From the NCBI GenBank assembly GCA_963796705.1, contig CAWCMK010000003.1:124001-188000 (forward strand): 64,000 nucleotides of DNA, written 5' to 3'. Of the stretch, positions 44,721-53,696 are shown piece after piece. Within the stretch, counting starts at the first letter, position 1; every line of letters starts with the position of its first letter. Under the pieces are notes generated by a model that was given only the letters and a program-made list of their open reading frames with translations, was not told the origin of the DNA and did no database searches. This DNA comes from VRUE01 sp963796705. GTDB lineage: Bacteria > Actinomycetota > Thermoleophilia > Solirubrobacterales > 70-9. The position numbers were made by a program, and so were the translations under genes.

Positions 44721-47700
44721 ATTCGCGGGGAAGCCGCCACCCGAGCGTGCGTCGTACACCTTGAAGAAGAGGCCGTTGTGGTCGGATGGAACCAGCGTCT
44801 GATAGGTACCGAAGTAGACGTCGCGACCATCGGCGCTGACGCCGATCAGCCCACCGACAGCGCCGAAGCCCAGTGCGCCGCCAAGTGGCTGGCTGGTATC
44901 ACCGGTGCCCGGGGTGATCAGCTGGGGGCGACCTTCGACGTACTCGTAGACATCCTCGGCTTCATTCGTGTCAGCGTGGACGAGTGCATCCTTGGTGCTG
45001 AAGAATGTGCGTCCATCGTTGGTCATGAACAGGCCGTCCTGACTCGCCAGGACGTCCGACGTCGGCGGTTCTCCGCTCGGAACACACGACACACAGACGA
45101 CCTTCCGTGTGACGGGATTGTACGTATACATCTCCTGGTAGCCCTGATTGTTGTACTGGGTGACCTGACTGTTGGTGACGAATGCCATGTGGCTGTCGTC
45201 GGGGGCGACCTGCATCCTCTCGATGCGCGTACAGGTGTGGGAGCTGTAGGTTTCATAACAGTCCGGAGGACCGCTCAGTGTCGCCACATACTGGGCGTGC
45301 CCATTGCGGTACACGTACAGATTTTCCTGTTCGGCTACCCCACGCGTGCCGTCAAGCTGCTCCGGCGACGTGAAGTAAATGTCACCGGTTTCAGAAGCGA
45401 TGAAGTTATCCGAGAGGCAGTTACCCCCGAGGGTACTGCCCAGCTGACAGTAGAAGAGCTGGCTGTATATGTCGATTCCGCACTCTTTGAAGGATTCTAC
45501 TTCGCAGTTAGCCCTATTCCCAGGTTCGCCCGGATTGCCTTCGTTGTTGGCCTTGGAAATAAGCGTCAGGGGATGGCCTTCTTCTTCTCCCTGTTCTGAC
45601 CACATATACAGGCTGGGTCCGCCGTGTTCGAGGTCTTCGCCGGTGAGATGTTCTTCGGAGATGAAGTACACCTTCGACCCAGATCCGTCCATGCCTACGA
45701 AGCGCACATCATGGCCCTGGGATACATCCTTGGTGATGGTGTCGTCGATCCGCATGTAGAGGTGACTGGGCTGCATGATGCAACGCCTGACCATCGAATA
45801 ATCAGCGCCGCAGGGCAGGTTTGAACAGTTGGCGGATCCACAGGGACCGTTGCCACCGGCTGCCATGAGAATATGTGAGCCGTCTTGGGACACGCCGGGG
45901 ATCTCCAGTGGATCGCCGGCGCCGTCGGTCGGCTCGTTGGGTATGTTTTCGCCGTTCGATAGTTTTGAAGCCACTGCAACGCCGCCGGTGATGGTGTTGT
46001 TGTCGTAGACCGACCCTGGGGCACCAATCTTGCCCCCGGGGGCGAATTCATTCCACTCCGTGGCAAAGACGAAATGGGTGAGATCGGCAGATGAGGTAAC
46101 GTCGCCCGGGCAGTAGTCCGCGTTGAGGCTGGAGTAGCCGGTTTCCGTCGAGTAGGGGCAGTCAAGGGCGCGTACACCACCGGGGGCCACCGTTTCAGGC
46201 GATTTGCCTTCCGTATAGGAGCCATACAGGTACATCGGCAGGCCGTTGTAGCTCCCGGGCGGCACCGTTCCGAGGTTGGTCGGCCAGCGATCTATGGCCT
46301 TGCCATCCGCATTCCATACATATGGCGCATTTGAGGCGATCACCGTTTTGTTCTGAAAGTCCCCGGTGAATATGCTCTCGATGCTCTGGTTACCGTCATT
46401 GAAGTTGGCGAATTTATTCATGCCGAGATCAGTCATGACGGCATTTTGAATCGTGGCACCCTCGCCCGATGCGGCCGCCAGGGCGGATGGGTTTCGGAAG
46501 CAGCTGTGGTAATAGAGTTCGTTGCATTCCTGCCATGGCGTCGAACCGGGTGGTCCCAGAGGCGGACCTCCGTCAACTGCGGCCTTATTGGATGGAATGC
46601 CGACATAGTGGGTCTCCCAGCCGGTGTCGGTACGCGTTGCGACATACAGATCGCCCGCTCCGTCGATCGGGCTGCCCCCCGCTCCGGGGACCGAGGAGAA
46701 CACGCCCGTGAATGAGAAGCGCGAGGGGTTCGTCGCGTAACCGGTATTCGGGCCGTCGGGGAAGAATTGCGTGCCACCCGCTTCGCCCGGCGTGACAAGC
46801 TCATAGGCGCGGCACTCGGGCAGATAGTTGGCCTGGGTCTGCTGGCGGACGTTTTCGTTCGGACAGCTCGGGGGGTAGAAGTTGAAGGTCTGATCCCCGG
46901 ACACCGTCTCACCGTCCGCGCTTATAGTCACCAGTCGATAGTGGTACACAACGTGGGGCACTAGGTGTTCGAGGTGCACACCGATTGTGTGATCGGAGTA
47001 GGAGGGGCTGAGCGTTCCGTCAGGACTCGGTTCCACCTGACCGTAACCGGTCGTCGTACCATATTCAAAGCGATAGGTGGTTTCGAGTCCATTTGGATTG
47101 ACCGCGGCGGTAAGATCCGCCGTTGTCGCGGTAAGATGTTCTGCCGCCAATCCATCGATCGCGGGCGGCTGCGTGGTGATCGCGACTTCATCAACCCCTT
47201 CGCTCGTCGCACCGGCCGAGTTGGTTGCCACAACTCGGTAGTGCTCGTGGGTTCCGGGCGATATACCCGACACCGTCGCTTTGACTTCGGTGGCGGTGGT
47301 GAAATTCGAGCTCGGGGGGTTGGAGGCCGGGTCCGGCGAGCAGGGCAGTGTTTTACCGTAGGCCTTGGTGAGCCCGTATTCGAAGTGACAGCTGGTGATC
47401 GCCCCGCGACCGGCGGGATCGACTTTGCCGGTCAGGGTGACGCTCGTTTCAGTCGCTTCACCTGGCGCGCCGGTCGTCACGATCGGGCGAACGTCGGAGA
47501 AGACGGCCACATCGTTTGCGCTGGAGTTCGCCACATAGACTGTATGAGATTCACCGTTTACCCCGACACCCAACGGGCCCGAAAGCTGTCCGGCTTCGCT
47601 GCCGAAGGTATCGATCGGTTCGCAGGCCCCATTGAGAGGGGGATTGCAGGTGCCACCGTAGTGGTCGATCTGCGATCCGGTGTCTTGGTAGAGTTCTTCC

Positions 47701-48596
47701 GTTGACGGGTCGAAGTTGAACCCCGTGGTTGGCGATTCCATCGTCACCTGATACCCATTTGTGTCCTGGTATGCGCCGGGGATGGGAATGGCCTCGTCGA
47801 CCGGCCCTCCCCCGGAGTAGATGGCACCTGATGGACTGACCTTCAGCCAAGGCGACGACGTGCTGATCGACCACTTGATGTATTCGCCGGATCTCGTGTA
47901 CTCAAAGACATTGGTGTTGTAACGGCGACCACCCACGTAGAGGGTGCCGTTGGGCGAGCAGGGCCCGGTATTTTTGCTAGTCGGAGTCGCACAGCCGCCA
48001 CCCACGGCCACCCCGTACACAGGCTGCCATCCGTTCGAGAGGTCTTTCGCATCGGAACCGTTCTTCTGGCCCTGTTCCCCCCAACTCGTAATCAGGTGTC
48101 CGGAAGAGTCGAACTTGGAAACCAGGTTGTCGGCATTGTCGCCAACGTAGACGTCACCGTCGCCGCCGGAATAGTTATCGACAGCCAGGTAGTAGGGGTT
48201 TTCAAACCCGCCCGCGCTGGAGGAGGAGGCTCCCGCCTGGCAGGTTTCAGTTGCCGGAACACAGGTGTCTTTAGCGGTTTGCGTACCCGAGGCTTCAACC
48301 TGTGTTTTGTTGACGTTTCTACCAAACATCAGCAGCAGGTGTCCGGTCGAGTCGAACTTCTCGACGCGGTGATTGCCGGGATCGGTGACGTAGAAATCGT
48401 GGGTCGTCTGATCAACTTCCACGTCGGTGGGCCCTGACAACGGGTAGGCATTCGCCGGAGTGGACGTCGAAGCACCGTATGTCCCGCTGAACGCGTGACT
48501 GACGTTGGCGGAGGCCGGGGGTACCAGCAGCGCCAGTGAACCCAGAAGGGCCGCCGCACAGCTGAGGGTCGCGGTCAGTTTCCGTCGCTCAGCCAT
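44616..48596 (-). CDS. Cassette copy 2 gene B (B2)
   Basis: 1326 codons from ATG 48596, overlapping A2 by 8 nt (ATGGCTGA). Signal peptide TATLSCAAALLGSLALLVPP ending ASANVS. An N-terminal NHL propeller (DPGNHRVEKFDSTGHLLLMFG), two fibronectin-like modules (GISPGTHEHYRVVATNSAG; VNPNGLETTYRFEYG), CPNENVRQQT, CRAYELV, a long region with beta-propeller character, and KVYDARSGGGFP. One base beyond ANP the frame is wrong, so the listed protein ends in an Arg-rich artefact and lacks its DECHGAG/basic tail. It is the best template for reading B1. Confidence 0.75.
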   Translation of the reverse strand: MAERRKLTATLSCAAALLGSLALLVPPASANVSHAFSGTYGASTSTPANAYPLSGPTDVEVDQTTHDFYVTDPGNHRVEKFDSTGHLLLMFGRNVNKTQVEASGTQTAKDTCVPATETCQAGASSSSAGGFENPYYLAVDNYSGGDGDVYVGDNADNLVSKFDSSGHLITSWGEQGQKNGSDAKDLSNGWQPVYGVAVGGGCATPTSKNTGPCSPNGTLYVGGRRYNTNVFEYTRSGEYIKWSISTSSPWLKVSPSGAIYSGGGPVDEAIPIPGAYQDTNGYQVTMESPTTGFNFDPSTEELYQDTGSQIDHYGGTCNPPLNGACEPIDTFGSEAGQLSGPLGVGVNGESHTVYVANSSANDVAVFSDVRPIVTTGAPGEATETSVTLTGKVDPAGRGAITSCHFEYGLTKAYGKTLPCSPDPASNPPSSNFTTATEVKATVSGISPGTHEHYRVVATNSAGATSEGVDEVAITTQPPAIDGLAAEHLTATTADLTAAVNPNGLETTYRFEYGTTTGYGQVEPSPDGTLSPSYSDHTIGVHLEHLVPHVVYHYRLVTISADGETVSGDQTFNFYPPSCPNENVRQQTQANYLPECRAYELVTPGEAGGTQFFPDGPNTGYATNPSRFSFTGVFSSVPGAGGSPIDGAGDLYVATRTDTGWETHYVGIPSNKAAVDGGPPLGPPGSTPWQECNELYYHSCFRNPSALAAASGEGATIQNAVMTDLGMNKFANFNDGNQSIESIFTGDFQNKTVIASNAPYVWNADGKAIDRWPTNLGTVPPGSYNGLPMYLYGSYTEGKSPETVAPGGVRALDCPYSTETGYSSLNADYCPGDVTSSADLTHFVFATEWNEFAPGGKIGAPGSVYDNNTITGGVAVASKLSNGENIPNEPTDGAGDPLEIPGVSQDGSHILMAAGGNGPCGSANCSNLPCGADYSMVRRCIMQPSHLYMRIDDTITKDVSQGHDVRFVGMDGSGSKVYFISEEHLTGEDLEHGGPSLYMWSEQGEEEGHPLTLISKANNEGNPGEPGNRANCEVESFKECGIDIYSQLFYCQLGSTLGGNCLSDNFIASETGDIYFTSPEQLDGTRGVAEQENLYVYRNGHAQYVATLSGPPDCYETYSSHTCTRIERMQVAPDDSHMAFVTNSQVTQYNNQGYQEMYTYNPVTRKVVCVSCVPSGEPPTSDVLASQDGLFMTNDGRTFFSTKDALVHADTNEAEDVYEYVEGRPQLITPGTGDTSQPLGGALGFGAVGGLIGVSADGRDVYFGTYQTLVPSDHNGLFFKVYDARSGGGFPANPPAASVYRRRRVPRRRLRSSRADSERYAWLAVGR

Positions 48597-51500
48597 TCCC
48601 GCCCCGCATCTGTTTTCTGTGTGTGTGTCTATGTCTCACGACTCGCTTCCGCACGCACTTGCCGTGCTTCTTGACAAAGCCCTTCTTGCACTTGAGTTCG
48701 ACCTGCGGTTCTTCCCGGGCGCGTTCGGCCGGGACGCTGGCAGTGGTGAAAGTCAGGTCCTGACCTTCGGTGGGGCCGATTTCGTTGGTCGCAACAACTC
48801 GGTAGTGGTAGGTGGTTTCCGGTGCCAGGCCCGAGATCGTCGTACCGACGGAGTAGACAGAGTTATCAGAGCCAATTGACCCGCTCTCGGGAGAGCTGTG
48901 GCCATAGGAGGCCGTTCGCCCGTATTCAAAGTGGTACGTGGTGGGACGAAAGCCAGGGCGGACGTGCGCGCTCAGCGTGGCAGTGGTTTGGGTGACTTCA
49001 GATGCAGGGTTCTCGGTGACCGTAGGAAGTGCCGGAGTGGTGAAGGTCTGATCCGGACCGACGACACCACCGTTGATGTTGACCGCGACGACACGGAAGT
49101 GATAGATCGTGGCGGGCGCAAGACCGACCACTGCTGTGCTGACAAGGTGATCGGCACCGTCTTCACCGATCGATTCACTCGGAAGTGTCTGCAATTCGTA
49201 GTTCGTCGTGGTTCCGTACTGGAATCTGTAGATGGTGGGGGCAAGCTTCGGGTTGATCTGGGCGTTGAGCGTGACGTCGGTCGCGGTTAGTTCCGAGAAG
49301 GACGTTCCGTCGACCGCGGGGGGTAGCCCTTCCGTGGTGGTAAAGGTTCGGTCTTCGGTGCGCACGGGTAGGCCAAGGTCATTTTCGGCGCTGACGACGA
49401 GCCGGAAGTGGTAGGTCGTGAACGGCACCAGTTCCGAGATTTCGGCGCTGACTTCGGTAGTGCCGGAGGGCGACACAGCCGGCGAGCAGGGCACCGTGGC
49501 TCCGTATTTGTTGTCCGTGCCATATTCGAAGTGGCATTCGGAGACGCTGCCCGCCCCACCGGGAGTTACGTGACCGATCAGTTTCCCCGAGGTGAGAGTC
49601 ACATTGGTCGGGGGAGACGTGGCAACGGCGGGGACAGGTAGGAGGGTGAACACAACCACGTCGTTGCCGCCGGTGTTAGCGACGTAGAGCGCCTTGGTGG
49701 TTTCGTTGATTGAGAGCCCCCCAAACCCTCCGGCCAAATTCAGATCGCCGAACCCGAAAGCGTTGGTTGGGGGACAGGGAATATATGGGTCACTTGGGTC
49801 ACAACCAGCTGAGGTCGCATACTCATGGATCGATTCGCCGGTGTCGTAGTAGCGATCACTGGTCGAGGCATCGATTGCGACCGAGCCGCCATAAATGTGG
49901 CCGAACTTGTCCACGGCGATGCCACCAGGGCCGCCGGGCGGAACTATCAGTTCGCCGGCCGCATTGACGGCGATGCCGGAGATCCCTTCGCCGTAGGTCT
50001 TCGCACCGTCCGTTCCCCAGCCGGAGACCAGAGCACCGGATGGATCGAACTTCTGCACGACATTGTCCCCAGTATCACCCACATACACATCGCCGGCAGA
50101 TGGTCCAGACGAGTTGTCCACAGCTATGAAGAACGGGGTTTCGAACTGACCGGCACCGGAGCCGGAAAGTCCAGTGTGGCATCCCGTGGAGCAGACCTCG
50201 CTGCTATTGTTGCCGTCCTTCACCCCCCATCCCCAAGCGGCCAGAAAGTGGCCCGAGGAGTCGAGCTTCACGACCCGGTGGTTGCCGGTATCGGCGACGT
50301 AGATATCGCCGCTACCGGCCGCAATGGCGACGTCCTGGGGTTCCTTGAACTGGTCGTCGCCCGATCCTTCTGAACCCAGGTCGGTCGAGAAGGCGTAACT
50401 GCCGCTCGTCGCGAAGGTACCAGCCGCCACGTTGGAGCCTTCGCTGTTGGTAACCGTCAGGCGATCGTGGTATTCGGTTCCGGGCGAGAGTCCGGTTGCT
50501 TTGGCGCTCACCGCGGTGGACGTCGTATACGGCAGGCTTTTGGGTTCACATGGAAGCTGCAGTGCACCTGTCCAGGGATTTCCGCCGTAGTAGCGGGTGT
50601 TTTCTTCGAACTGGCCATTGGAAATGACTTCGAATTCACAGCCCGTGATGGGCCCGCCACCTTCGCCGCTCGCGGGATCGACCTGGGCGGTTAGTTTTGC
50701 GGACGTAGCGGTCACCGACGAGGGGAGATTGAGCGTCAGATTTGGCACGATGATCGGTTTGTAGATCTTGATGCTGCCGTAGCTTGAGAGGTAGATCGTG
50801 CCGTTTGACTGGTCGACTGCGATGCCGCTCGGACCGAATTCGGGGAAGAAGCCCTGGGGAGGAACGAAGTTACCCGAGCTGTCGAAGACGTCGAAATCAC
50901 TGTGTGCCATGGCGCCGACGAAAAGCTTTCCCGTGGAGTCTTCGGTGGCCACCGAGATCAGCGAGCAGCCGGTGCACGATCCGGAGAAGTTGCCGTCGGG
51001 TGTGTTGGAGCCATCAAGGGTCTTGACGTAGTTGCCCGAAGAGTCGAATTGGAAGACCAGGTTGGGACCGGCCCAGTCGCTGGCATAGACGGTGCCGCTG
51101 GTCGAATTGACAGCGAGTCCCAGTGCGTATTCGCCTCCATAGCGGTAGAGGCCGGCCGGGGTCGCGGTGATCTGGCGCAGATAGGCGCCGTTTTCGTCGA
51201 ATATGTCGATCACTTTGTGGCCGGCATCCATCACATAGAGGTCATGGGTGGCCTGATCGACGGCGATCGCGAAGGAGCTGTAATAGCTTCCTGCGGGAGA
51301 GAACGATTTTTCCGGCGTGGCATTGCCGGCGAGCTGGCCGTTGGGGGTGGGCGTGGTGTCGCCGAAGCTTTCGATCAGATTGCCACTCTGATCGAACTTG
51401 TCGATCACCGCATGGTTGCGATCGGCGACGTAGACATCGCCCGTCGAGTTGTCGACGGCGACAGAAACTTGGCCGCCAAATGATTCCGCCGGGGTGTTTG

Positions 51501-51876
51501 TTCCGTCCCAGACGGTCGGGGAGGTATCGGAGGGCGAGGCGAAGTCGAGGACCTGACCGCTGCCGCTGTCGGCAACATAGATATTGCCGTTATGGTCGTT
51601 GGGAGCAACGCTCTCTGCAACGAGGAAGCTGAAGCCCCGGCTGAACTGACCGAACTGCTGGTACTTCTGTGCGGCGAGAGCCGTTGGAGCAAAACTGAAG
51701 AAGGCACAGGAAGTTAGTGAGCAGGCGAGGAGCAGCGGCAGCAGCAGCCGTGGGGACCGTTTGTCCGCAGCACAACGATGGCCCGTCCGACGCTCGACGC
51801 CAGCGCACGAGCACGGACCCATCGCGACAGCGACCGCGCGCAGCCTTCGCCGGCCCTTTGGAACCGGCGTCTTCAC
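48589..51876 (-). CDS. Cassette copy 2 gene A (A2): NHL and FN3-like exoprotein
   Basis: 1095 residues from GTG 51876 (AAGGG 6 nt upstream); ATG 51822 is possible. A long basic n-region precedes the signal core LLLPLLLACSLTSC and the cut near TALAAQK. Two NHL propellers (e.g. DTGNHRVVKLDSSGHFLAAWG) are each followed by fibronectin-like modules (LVPFTTYHFRLVVSAENDLG; LAPETTYHYRVVATNEIG). The tail is CKKGFVKKHGKC and basic residues. It matches A1 through most of its length but lacks the inserted loop domain. First gene of copy 2. Confidence 0.85.
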   Translation of the reverse strand: MKTPVPKGRRRLRAVAVAMGPCSCAGVERRTGHRCAADKRSPRLLLPLLLACSLTSCAFFSFAPTALAAQKYQQFGQFSRGFSFLVAESVAPNDHNGNIYVADSGSGQVLDFASPSDTSPTVWDGTNTPAESFGGQVSVAVDNSTGDVYVADRNHAVIDKFDQSGNLIESFGDTTPTPNGQLAGNATPEKSFSPAGSYYSSFAIAVDQATHDLYVMDAGHKVIDIFDENGAYLRQITATPAGLYRYGGEYALGLAVNSTSGTVYASDWAGPNLVFQFDSSGNYVKTLDGSNTPDGNFSGSCTGCSLISVATEDSTGKLFVGAMAHSDFDVFDSSGNFVPPQGFFPEFGPSGIAVDQSNGTIYLSSYGSIKIYKPIIVPNLTLNLPSSVTATSAKLTAQVDPASGEGGGPITGCEFEVISNGQFEENTRYYGGNPWTGALQLPCEPKSLPYTTSTAVSAKATGLSPGTEYHDRLTVTNSEGSNVAAGTFATSGSYAFSTDLGSEGSGDDQFKEPQDVAIAAGSGDIYVADTGNHRVVKLDSSGHFLAAWGWGVKDGNNSSEVCSTGCHTGLSGSGAGQFETPFFIAVDNSSGPSAGDVYVGDTGDNVVQKFDPSGALVSGWGTDGAKTYGEGISGIAVNAAGELIVPPGGPGGIAVDKFGHIYGGSVAIDASTSDRYYDTGESIHEYATSAGCDPSDPYIPCPPTNAFGFGDLNLAGGFGGLSINETTKALYVANTGGNDVVVFTLLPVPAVATSPPTNVTLTSGKLIGHVTPGGAGSVSECHFEYGTDNKYGATVPCSPAVSPSGTTEVSAEISELVPFTTYHFRLVVSAENDLGLPVRTEDRTFTTTEGLPPAVDGTSFSELTATDVTLNAQINPKLAPTIYRFQYGTTTNYELQTLPSESIGEDGADHLVSTAVVGLAPATIYHFRVVAVNINGGVVGPDQTFTTPALPTVTENPASEVTQTTATLSAHVRPGFRPTTYHFEYGRTASYGHSSPESGSIGSDNSVYSVGTTISGLAPETTYHYRVVATNEIGPTEGQDLTFTTASVPAERAREEPQVELKCKKGFVKKHGKCVRKRVVRHRHTHRKQMRGGNG

Positions 51877-52060
51877 GCAGTGCCCTTCAATCGGATTCCC
51901 TGCCTTCGACTTTCAAGTATCTCTTCCCTGTCCCTGCTGTCTGTGCCTACTGGGACCGCTTCCCCTGCGGTCCAGCTAGTTCCCTCAGGTCCCAGTCACC
52001 CGGGACACTCTCCTTTGAATTCGCCCACGTCCCAGTGGGCACGCCAATGGAACCATAAAC
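51877..52060. promoter_or_regulatory. Palindrome-rich leader of cassette copy 2
   Basis: GTCCCAGT occurs at 51989-51996 and 52029-52036, and inverted as ACTGGGAC at 51949-51956. The first and last make a perfect 9-bp inverted repeat (51949-51957 with 51988-51996). GGACCGC (51953-51959) and GCGGTCC (51967-51973) make a second, and GCCCAC/GTGGGC (52023-52040) a third. These could be alternative RNA hairpins or a repeated operator ahead of A2. No -10/-35 pair stood out. Confidence 0.4.
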
Positions 52061-52734
52061 GCATCGAGGATGCAAGCAGAATTTTCTGTAGCGATCGCCG
52101 GCCCCTCCTCGCATGGGTCGGCGGCGTGTGGATTCCGGCGTGTAAGGGTTCCCGCGGTGTCAGAGATCTGACAGGAGTCCCTTCCTTACATGCCCGCTCA
52201 TCACATCAGAGATCTCATCGGCGCCAAACGGGAGTGGTGCCGGGCCCCGTCGAGGCCCGACACCACTAAACGGGAGCGTGTGGGTGGAAGTTCTTCCTGA
52301 CCTGCAAGCAGCCACGAGCGTAGTCGGCTGGATTGCCCACCGCCTGCCGGGGGCGGGCGCTCGGATCCTCGACCGTGACGGGAGAGGATTGCAGCCCATC
52401 GGAGGGTTCCAGGCTCGGGATCTGTGAACCGCAACTACTCGAGGCTCCTCGGGGGCAGCAGGCCTCGCCCCATCCTGTCCAAGGCATTGGTGAAGGGGCT
52501 CTCGTGCCGGTGCTTTGTTTCCCTGTCCCCATTTGCGTGACCAAACGCACCGCTATTCTTGCGGTTTACCCTTTCGCTGCGACCGGTACTCGCCGAGTCA
52601 GTCTCTGCACTCCGCTCGCCTTCCCCACCGAGCGAAACTATTCAAGCACACATGTAACGATGAGGCAAGCTCATGTTTTTGATAGGCCGCGGGCATAGCT
52701 CGTTCGGGAATGCGTGTCGCGTCGAAACACGAGA
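52061..52734. other. Gene-poor stretch with a cluster of short repeats
   Basis: A palindrome CAGAA-TT-TTCTG is at 52078-52089. TGTCAGA-GA-TCTGACA (52158-52173) is a 16-bp palindrome; TCAGAGATCT recurs at 52206-52215. A hairpin with direct repeats follows at 52226-52277. A GTG-started 47-codon reading, 52284-52427 plus, has a spaced GGGAG but no match I recognise. ATGAG/CTCAT followed by five T at 52660-52680 is a weak plus-strand terminator candidate. The cluster may be a worn insertion; no transposase was recognised. Confidence 0.4.
52226..52277. repeat. Hairpin bounded by 9-bp direct repeats
   Basis: AAACGGGAG occurs at 52226-52234 and 52269-52277. Between them AGTGGTG-x-CGGGCC (52233-52246) pairs with GGCCCG-x-CACCACT (52254-52267), a 14-bp stem with one mismatch and a 7-nt loop. 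Flanking direct repeats suggest a small mobile element with target duplication. Confidence 0.5.
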
Positions 52735-53190
52735 GTCGAGGTAGGGTCGGCGGGAGGCGCCTGAGCCGTGCGGCTCGTCGTGGCCCGACCGGCCTGGTCT
52801 CCTCCCACCGCCGCATCGAACCGGGCGCGCGGTTCTCCCGCAGCCGGCTCACCGACACCCTTCACCGGCGGCATTCGGTGCCACCTTCGCCACGGCCGGT
52901 TGGGTCGCGGCGCGACGACTGTTCCGTTGAGATTGACCAAGCCAGCTGATCGGGCGAGCGGTGACCACTGACCACCACCCGTAGTCCCGGCTCCGCTTGT
53001 GGCGGTGGGCCGAATAGAGCGAGACCGAGACGCCCGAGCGCGTAGTTCTTGATCTTTATGAGATGGCGCGACTTGTTCCCGTAGCGGAAGTAGCCCGACC
53101 AGCGGCGCAGAAACCTTTGAGGTCCCCCACGACCACCTCCCTATCTGGGACGGGAGGCCGCAGCCGAGGAGTTGGCGATCCCGCCACCTG
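52735..53190 (-). mobile_element. 3' end of a group II intron (maturase end, domains V and VI)
   Basis: On the minus strand, pieces in different frames give RLRPPVPDREVVVGDLK, RFLRRWSGYFRYGN, SRHLIKIKNYALGRL and HRHKRSRDYGWWSVV, the typical C-terminus of a group II intron reverse transcriptase/maturase; GYFRYGN is the hallmark. Its stop overlaps GGTGAGCCGG, the start of a domain V hairpin at 52818-52850: GAGCCGG pairs with CCGGTTC, an inner GCGG pairs with CCGC, and the AGC triad is present. Downstream a stem GGCGGTGGGAGG / CCTCCCGCC fits domain VI, and CCCTACCTCGAC at 52735 fits an intron 3' end. The RT core and 5' part are absent and the ORF is frameshifted, so it is a dead remnant. Confidence 0.75.
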
Positions 53191-53696
53191 GCCCGAAGAG
53201 TGAACAAACCGAGGACTGATCGCGGACAATGGGAAGCGCCAGACAGACCACGGCGCCGAGGACAAAGCTCAGGTTCCCAGGCGCGGAGCGCTCCCACGCA
53301 GCGTGAGTGGCTCATGGTTCTCGGCGACCCCAGCCCACTCCCCAATCGGAGCCGTGAGCGGCCCGTGGCGCCCTCGCCGAGTCAGATTCCAGGGTTCGCG
53401 CAGGCTGATCCAGCGGCCCCTGGCCAACGGGGCCGTCGCATACTGTGCGCGGATGAGCGTGTAGGAATGTCGCCGCCGCGAGCAACTCGTCCTGATCTCT
53501 AGGGCTGCCCTGTAGCGCCTGCGGTTCTGGCCGGTTAGTTCGACGATCGCGCGCTCGGGGTTGTGGGGGGCGCAGATCGGCTTTGAGTTCTCGAGCAGGC
53601 CCTGCGGCCGCCGTATAAGAGTGGCGGCGTTCCGATGACGGGGCGGGGGGTTGGTTGAGATCGCCGGCCTACCCCGCGGCGTTTAACCGCCAGCGC
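53191..53696. other. Unassigned stretch with one open minus-strand reading
   Basis: From about 53650 to a TGA at 53312 one minus frame stays open for over 100 codons without an early start codon (pieces: LLENSKPICAPHNPERAIVE, LTGQNRRRYRAALEIRTS, LARGRWISLREPWNL). Codon use is GC3-rich, like coding DNA, but no family is recognised; it could be the tail of a lost gene. The rest shows nothing I can support. Confidence 0.25.

Noticed and set aside
52671..53345. 224-codon minus-strand open frame
   Set aside because: It crosses the intron relic in the frame beside the maturase; strings such as NLNGTVVAPRPNRPW and MPPVKGVGEP are a by-product often annotated at group II intron ends.
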